From Thermoplasmata archaeon (GTDB lineage Archaea; Thermoplasmatota; Thermoplasmata; Thermoplasmatales; Thermoplasmataceae), in the NCBI GenBank assembly GCA_021819605.1, contig JAKAQT010000058.1:1-9237 (forward strand): a stretch of 9,237 nucleotides of DNA, given 5' to 3'. Of this stretch, positions 5,922 through 9,237 are shown in pieces. Numbering within the stretch: position 1 is the first letter of the stretch; each line of letters starts with the position of its first letter. A program made the position numbers and the translations under genes. The notes below the pieces were generated by a model. The model did not search any database. It worked only from the letters and a program-made list of their open reading frames with translations, and was not told the DNA's origin.

Positions 5922-6326
5922 ATTGAAATAGGCTTTCTTTATTGCATCATCCTGAACGGCTTGATTGGGATTTCCAGAGAAAGAAATTCTCCCAAAATCC
6001 ATTACATACAATTTATCTGCTAGAGTTATAAACTCAACGTTCTGTTCTGCCAGAAGTATTGACTTACCAGATTTTTTAAGCATTGCCATGGAATCTATGA
6101 TCTTCTCAACATAGACTGGAGAAAGGCCCCCGGAAGGTTCATCCAGAATCATTAGGACGGGATCATAGTTCGGCCTTCCACTCTTCTCTGTATCATTCTC
6201 ATGGAGATCTGGCAATATTAGCCTGATCCTTTCAAAGTCAATGCGATCTGATATACCGGTCAATGGATCACCAAGTGCCTCAATCTCCCTGTATAGTTCT
6301 GATAATCCGGTGAAATAAAGGGTCAT
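5916..6326 (-). pseudogene. truncated LivF-type branched-chain amino acid ABC transporter ATPase, signature motif deleted
   Basis: The 136-codon frame matches the C-terminal part of LivF, the ATPase that powers branched-chain amino acid uptake. Recognisable pieces are FERIRLILPDLHEN (31-44), Walker B and D-loop LMILDEPSGGLSP (58-70), LAEQN (92-96, LivF-style switch region), LADKLYVMDFGRI (102-114) and the family-like end AIKKAYF. Walker A, the Q-loop and the N-terminal half are absent. Between SGR (49-51) and DPVLMILDEP only PNY remains where LivF proteins carry LSGGxxQ and the following helix, an in-frame loss of roughly 15 residues. A TGA lies four codons before the first ATG in the same frame (reading TGA TCA ATA TCC ATG), so the upstream part is also closed. 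It cannot bind and hydrolyse ATP in the normal way. No LivG, LivH, LivM or LivJ gene is nearby. A short functional protein is a remote alternative. Confidence 0.8.
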
Positions 6327-6417
6327 GGATATTGATCACGAGGTCATGTAAAAGGGATTTGTTGGAGGTTCTTGGAAAAGCTCCATAATAATTAAGTATT
6401 AGCGACTCGTTACATTT

Positions 6418-8040
6418 TTGGCAAGTAAAATATATAAGGTGGTACACTTGGTTGATGAAGGCTATGAGAAGACTGAACTCCCCTTGAAGGGAGAAGGAAA
6501 CTACCGTAAAGAACTCAACTTTTGGCATGTGGTGTTGCTAACCGTAGGTGCAATTTTTGGCTCTGCCGTTGCATTTGTGCCAGTTTATGTTCTTGCATAT
6601 GGTGGACCCGCTGGTATCCTTGCATGGCCCATTGCTCTACTACTTATTTTACCAATTGCATTTGTGTATGTAGAGTTAGGATCAATGTGGCCAAGAGCTG
6701 GTGGCGTTGCTTACTATCCTGCAAGAAGTCATGGAACATTAGTTGGACTCATTAACGGTTGGAGTACATTTCTAGGGTATACACTTGCCCTGCCTACCCA
6801 AGTGGCAGTTGTTATTGAATATATAGGATTTTATTATCCCCCCTTATATCGAAATAATGTAATAACCCCACTTGGAATCGGAATCGGAATTGTGATGCTC
6901 TTTCTGATTTTCATTGTGGAAGTTAGGCACGTGAAGATTATTGGGAATATAAATAATGGATTCACCATAGCAAAAGGTTCGCTAATGGTTCTTATTGCTC
7001 TTGTGCTAATAACCTTTTTCAGAGTAGGAAACTTCACCGCTAATGGAGGTTTTGCGCCTCTTGGGGTAAGTGGCATTTTCTTAGCAATATCGGCAACGAT
7101 ATTCGCATATGCTGGTTTCAGGCAACCCATTGATTACGCCGAGGAGGTAAAAAACCCTGGTAAATTTCTACCAAGGGCAATATCCATTTCCTTGGTTATT
7201 GTGATGATTTTATATGTCCTTGAAAGTCTTGCATTCCTTGGGACTATTAGCTGGAGTAAACTGAACCTTTCTCCAGGGTCTTGGGGTTCTCTATTCAGTT
7301 TGGGGTCGCCATTTACAACTGCCTCTGTTGATGTGGGTCTTGCCGCATTTGGAGTCCTGGCAGTCATAGTAATTATTATAGCATCATTCAGTGATGGTCT
7401 TGTTTACTGGGGAGGGGCCGCAAGAATAGGAAATACGATGTCACGATATAACAATTATTTCCCGGATTTCTTTGCCGATCTTAGCAAGAGAGGGATACCG
7501 TTCAATTCGGTTGTGGTGGTATTTGTAATTGCAGCATTCTATCTTGTGCTTCTTCCTTCCTTCGCCTCTCTAATAGGTGTCTTTGTGGATGCGGTCGTTA
7601 TATCTTATGCTCAGTCGGCAATCAGTCTTGCCATTTTCAGGGAAAAGAATCCGGATGAAAAAAGACCATACAAACTTCCAGCTTATAAAATAATGGCACC
7701 TTTGGCGTATGTTCTTGCAGGACTTCTTGTATATTGGTCAGGTTTTACAGCAGTATCAATAAGTATAGCATCAGTTTATGCAGGTCTACTGTTTCTGATA
7801 CTTGCAAAGAAGAAAAACAATTTTTCAGTTGAAGACATGTATGCCGGAATGTGGCTACCATTTTATCTTTTCACTGTTGTTGTAATATCATACTTTGGTA
7901 GTTCATTCTTTGGAGGAACAAATTTCCTGAAATTTCCGTATGATAATATAGCGTTTATACTTGATACACTGTTGTTTTACTTTATAGGCTTCCATTCAGG
8001 ATTGGGGTATCACGGAAAAGGAGTTGCCGACGCTACTTGA
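6418..8040 (+). CDS. APC-superfamily amino acid permease
   Basis: Cytoplasmic-membrane secondary transporter with about 12-14 hydrophobic helices, likely coupling substrate uptake to protons. Numbered from the TTG at 6418 (540 residues), it shows the helix 1 unwinding motif GAIFGSAVAF (44-53), ELGSMWPRAGGVAYY (86-100), and helix 6 running into AEEVKNPGKFLPRAI (241-255), the classic APC loop. The C-terminal part has a charged loop, FREKNPDEKRPYKLPAYK, typical of amino acid permeases. The start is uncertain: there is no in-frame ATG before the first helix. Candidates are TTG 6418, GTG 6439, TTG 6448 (GGTGG just upstream) and TTG 6484. A strong TATA-like ATATATAAG at 6430-6438 lies within the first codons, which argues for a start downstream of it. 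Its stop abuts the stop of the convergent deacetylase-like gene. Substrate specificity is unknown; a nitrogen compound used by the neighbouring hydrolases is an inference. Confidence 0.88.
   Translation: MASKIYKVVHLVDEGYEKTELPLKGEGNYRKELNFWHVVLLTVGAIFGSAVAFVPVYVLAYGGPAGILAWPIALLLILPIAFVYVELGSMWPRAGGVAYYPARSHGTLVGLINGWSTFLGYTLALPTQVAVVIEYIGFYYPPLYRNNVITPLGIGIGIVMLFLIFIVEVRHVKIIGNINNGFTIAKGSLMVLIALVLITFFRVGNFTANGGFAPLGVSGIFLAISATIFAYAGFRQPIDYAEEVKNPGKFLPRAISISLVIVMILYVLESLAFLGTISWSKLNLSPGSWGSLFSLGSPFTTASVDVGLAAFGVLAVIVIIIASFSDGLVYWGGAARIGNTMSRYNNYFPDFFADLSKRGIPFNSVVVVFVIAAFYLVLLPSFASLIGVFVDAVVISYAQSAISLAIFREKNPDEKRPYKLPAYKIMAPLAYVLAGLLVYWSGFTAVSISIASVYAGLLFLILAKKKNNFSVEDMYAGMWLPFYLFTVVVISYFGSSFFGGTNFLKFPYDNIAFILDTLLFYFIGFHSGLGYHGKGVADAT
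6429..6437 (+). promoter_or_regulatory. candidate TATA box for the permease gene
   Basis: AATATATAA at these bases is the best TATA match near the permease start. Initiation about 25 nt downstream (near 6458) would exclude the TTG 6418, GTG 6439 and TTG 6448 starts and leave TTG 6484. A second, weaker candidate, TTAAGTAT (6392-6399), would instead fit TTG 6418 or 6448. The sequence alone does not decide. Confidence 0.4.
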
Positions 8041-8934
8041 TTATTCATTTTTCCCCCCAAACATTTTAATCCAGAATTTTGCAATCTCTTCTCTTGTGGT
8101 GATCCAAACATCATCATTATTTTTAACATATTTTATGAACTCTGCAAGGGCTCTGAATCTCCCCGGTCTTCCTGTTACCCTTACATGAAATGCCGCAGAC
8201 ATCATCTTGGATCTGGACTGAGATTCTGAGTGCAGTAAATCAAATGTGTCTTTCAGATACTGCAGGAAATCGTCACTATTCGAAAATCTATTTATGGGAT
8301 TCTGGAAGTGGAAATCGTTGGCATCTGGTGTGTAAGGGACTATCAGTATGCCAGTATCCTTGTGAAAATAAGGTATATCATCAGCATAGGAATCTGAGTC
8401 ATAGATGAAATTAGCAAATTCACTCAGGATACTTAACGTATTTTGGCTTGGTTCCCTTGCATAAAAACCACGGGGCTTCTTTCCGGTAAGTTTTTCTATT
8501 GTAATGATAGATTTCCTGATTTCCTCTCTTTCTTCTTCTGACGACATGTGAAATAGCTCACGCCACCCATATCCATGGTCACATATCTCATGACCGTCTT
8601 CAATTATGGCTTTTGCAGCGTCGGGGTTAGCTTTTAATGCAAGGGCGGAAGCGTAAAATGTAGCTTTTACATCTTGCTCTTTCAAAAGGTTAAGTATTCT
8701 CCAAATACCGACGCGCTGAGCATATTCGTAAACTGATTCCATCCCCATGTCCCGCACATCTACATCTGGAGGCGCAAACTCACCGATAGTTTCAAGAAAT
8801 CCGTCTGTTACAACGGAGTGTTCTGCGCCCTCTTCGTAATTAAATACAAGGGATAATGCGAGTTTCTTATCTCCGGGCCATAGGAAAGATGGAGGATTCT
8901 TTCCATAACCTATAAAGTCTCGATAAAGTGCCAT
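8041..8934 (-). CDS. polysaccharide-deacetylase-fold hydrolase, PuuE/allantoinase-like
   Basis: Predicted cytosolic amidohydrolase of the NodB-fold branch that includes the allantoinase PuuE. In 297 residues (PuuE is about 300) it shows YGKNPP (10-15), the FNYEEGAE motif (31-38) that replaces the TFDD of true deacetylases, GHEICDHGYGW (114-124), FYAREPSQNT (157-166) at the PuuE GRxSPNT position, DSYADDIPYF (181-190) and FHVRVTGRPGR (249-259). There is no signal peptide, which argues against polysaccharide chemistry. PuuE from Pseudomonas is known as a metal-independent allantoinase. Here the exact cyclic amide is unknown, and the non-identical SQNT and CDHGYGW motifs suggest another ureide-like substrate. 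A cyclase-family gene lies 63 nt upstream on the same strand. A TATA-like AGTAATATT centred 26 nt before the ATG suggests it can also be transcribed alone without a leader. Confidence 0.85.
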   Translation of the reverse strand: MALYRDFIGYGKNPPSFLWPGDKKLALSLVFNYEEGAEHSVVTDGFLETIGEFAPPDVDVRDMGMESVYEYAQRVGIWRILNLLKEQDVKATFYASALALKANPDAAKAIIEDGHEICDHGYGWRELFHMSSEEEREEIRKSIITIEKLTGKKPRGFYAREPSQNTLSILSEFANFIYDSDSYADDIPYFHKDTGILIVPYTPDANDFHFQNPINRFSNSDDFLQYLKDTFDLLHSESQSRSKMMSAAFHVRVTGRPGRFRALAEFIKYVKNNDDVWITTREEIAKFWIKMFGGKNE

Positions 8935-8955
8935 GTGTGTATATGTCTGTTTAGC

Positions 8956-8964
8956 AATATTACT
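8956..8964 (-). promoter_or_regulatory. possible internal TATA box before the PuuE-like gene
   Basis: The minus strand reads AGTAATATT at these positions, centred about 26 nt from the ATG at 8934. No Shine-Dalgarno sequence precedes that ATG (ATACACAC ATG). It fits a leaderless transcript separate from, or in addition to, read-through from the cyclase gene. Confidence 0.4.
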
Positions 8965-8997
8965 TTTTAGGGATAATGCTGGAATTCCGCCATTGTA

Positions 8998-9237
8998 TTA
9001 ATCTATATCAATTGCAATAACCCGTGCCATGGATCCACTGGCCCCCTTTAGCTTTATAGGGAGCGCGACGATGAGATAAGGTTTCCCATTTTGAAGCATA
9101 TGAAGATTTGTCATATCCTCTATAAATGTTATTCCGTATTTTTCTAGTCCAGTATGCACTGGGAATCCATTGTGCGAGGTGGGTTCTATGCCCAGAGTAT
9201 CAATCCCAACAAGCTTTGTCCCATGTTCTCCAAGAAA
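8998..9237 (-). CDS. cyclase / kynurenine formamidase family hydrolase, C-terminal 79 residues
   Basis: Partial gene entering from the right edge; only the C-terminus is visible, ending in TAA at 8998-9000. The fragment reads FLGEHGTKLVGIDTLGIEPT, then SHNGFPVHTGLEKYGITFIEDMTNLHML, then LIVALPIKLKGASGSMARVIAID. GIDTLGIEP, the paired-helix segment ending ENLTNL-like (EDMTNL) and the LPIKLKGASGS turn are typical of the cyclase family (PF04199), metal hydrolases that include kynurenine formamidase and isatin hydrolase. The metal motif HxGTHxD is N-terminal and therefore outside the window, so activity cannot be judged. It lies 63 nt upstream of the PuuE-like gene on the same strand, and the two probably act on related amide or cyclic-amide substrates. 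Confidence 0.85.
   Translation of the reverse strand, partial: FLGEHGTKLVGIDTLGIEPTSHNGFPVHTGLEKYGITFIEDMTNLHMLQNGKPYLIVALPIKLKGASGSMARVIAIDID

Noticed and set aside
6280..6528. 82-codon minus-strand frame between the ABC remnant and the permease
   Set aside because: It runs through the permease 5' region and overlaps the remnant out of frame. No family resemblance; probably chance in A/T-rich DNA.
1..9237. CRISPR array, insertion sequence or defence system
   Set aside because: No direct-repeat array, transposase motif or known defence-gene combination was seen. The scar region has only gene stumps.

Overview
The window looks like a piece of a euryarchaeal chromosome. A thermoacidophilic Thermoplasmata-type organism (Ferroplasma, Thermoplasma or Cuniculiplasma-like) fits best, but this rests on gene content and promoter style, not on a marker gene. 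The archaeal signs are a PIN-ATPase-KH protein (COG1855/PINA), a KH-less beta-CASP nuclease of the aCPSF2 type, a family 2 methylthioadenosine phosphorylase with a C-terminal CHC motif, AGG-rich arginine coding, and TATA boxes placed about 25 nt before start codons with no Shine-Dalgarno sequence (leaderless style). No tRNA, rRNA, CRISPR array or intact insertion sequence was seen.

Region 1 (1-2234, minus strand). A small coiled-coil protein gene of 49 codons (2085-2234) comes first. It is followed by a two-gene unit, MTA phosphorylase then beta-CASP nuclease, separated by 10 nt, with the nuclease running off the left edge. Region 2 (2235-4968) holds a membrane protein with a duplicated ExxEA motif (2424-3107, plus). 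It converges on the large PINA-type ATPase gene (3123-4919, minus). PINA and the next gene diverge from a perfectly palindromic TATA element (4939-4948) lying about 25 bp from both start codons. Region 3 (4969-5688, plus) is a stand-alone asparagine-synthetase-type PP-loop domain with no glutaminase domain.

Region 4 (5689-6417) looks like a scar. It contains hairpins, very short ORFs, a TATA box that leads only into an 11-codon ORF, and the 3' remnant of a LivF-type ABC ATPase. That remnant has lost its Walker A half and, by a separate in-frame deletion, its ABC signature. Region 5 (6418-9237) is visibly more A/T-rich in its codons. It encodes an APC-superfamily permease (plus) that meets, stop codon to stop codon, a minus-strand pair: a PuuE/allantoinase-like deacetylase-fold hydrolase and, upstream of it, a cyclase/kynurenine-formamidase-family hydrolase cut by the right edge.

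Regions 1-3 therefore carry housekeeping functions: RNA processing, methylthioadenosine salvage, recombination/repair and an amide-forming ligase. Region 5 looks like an accessory module that imports and hydrolyses a nitrogen compound with an amide or cyclic-amide bond. The substrate cannot be told from the sequence.
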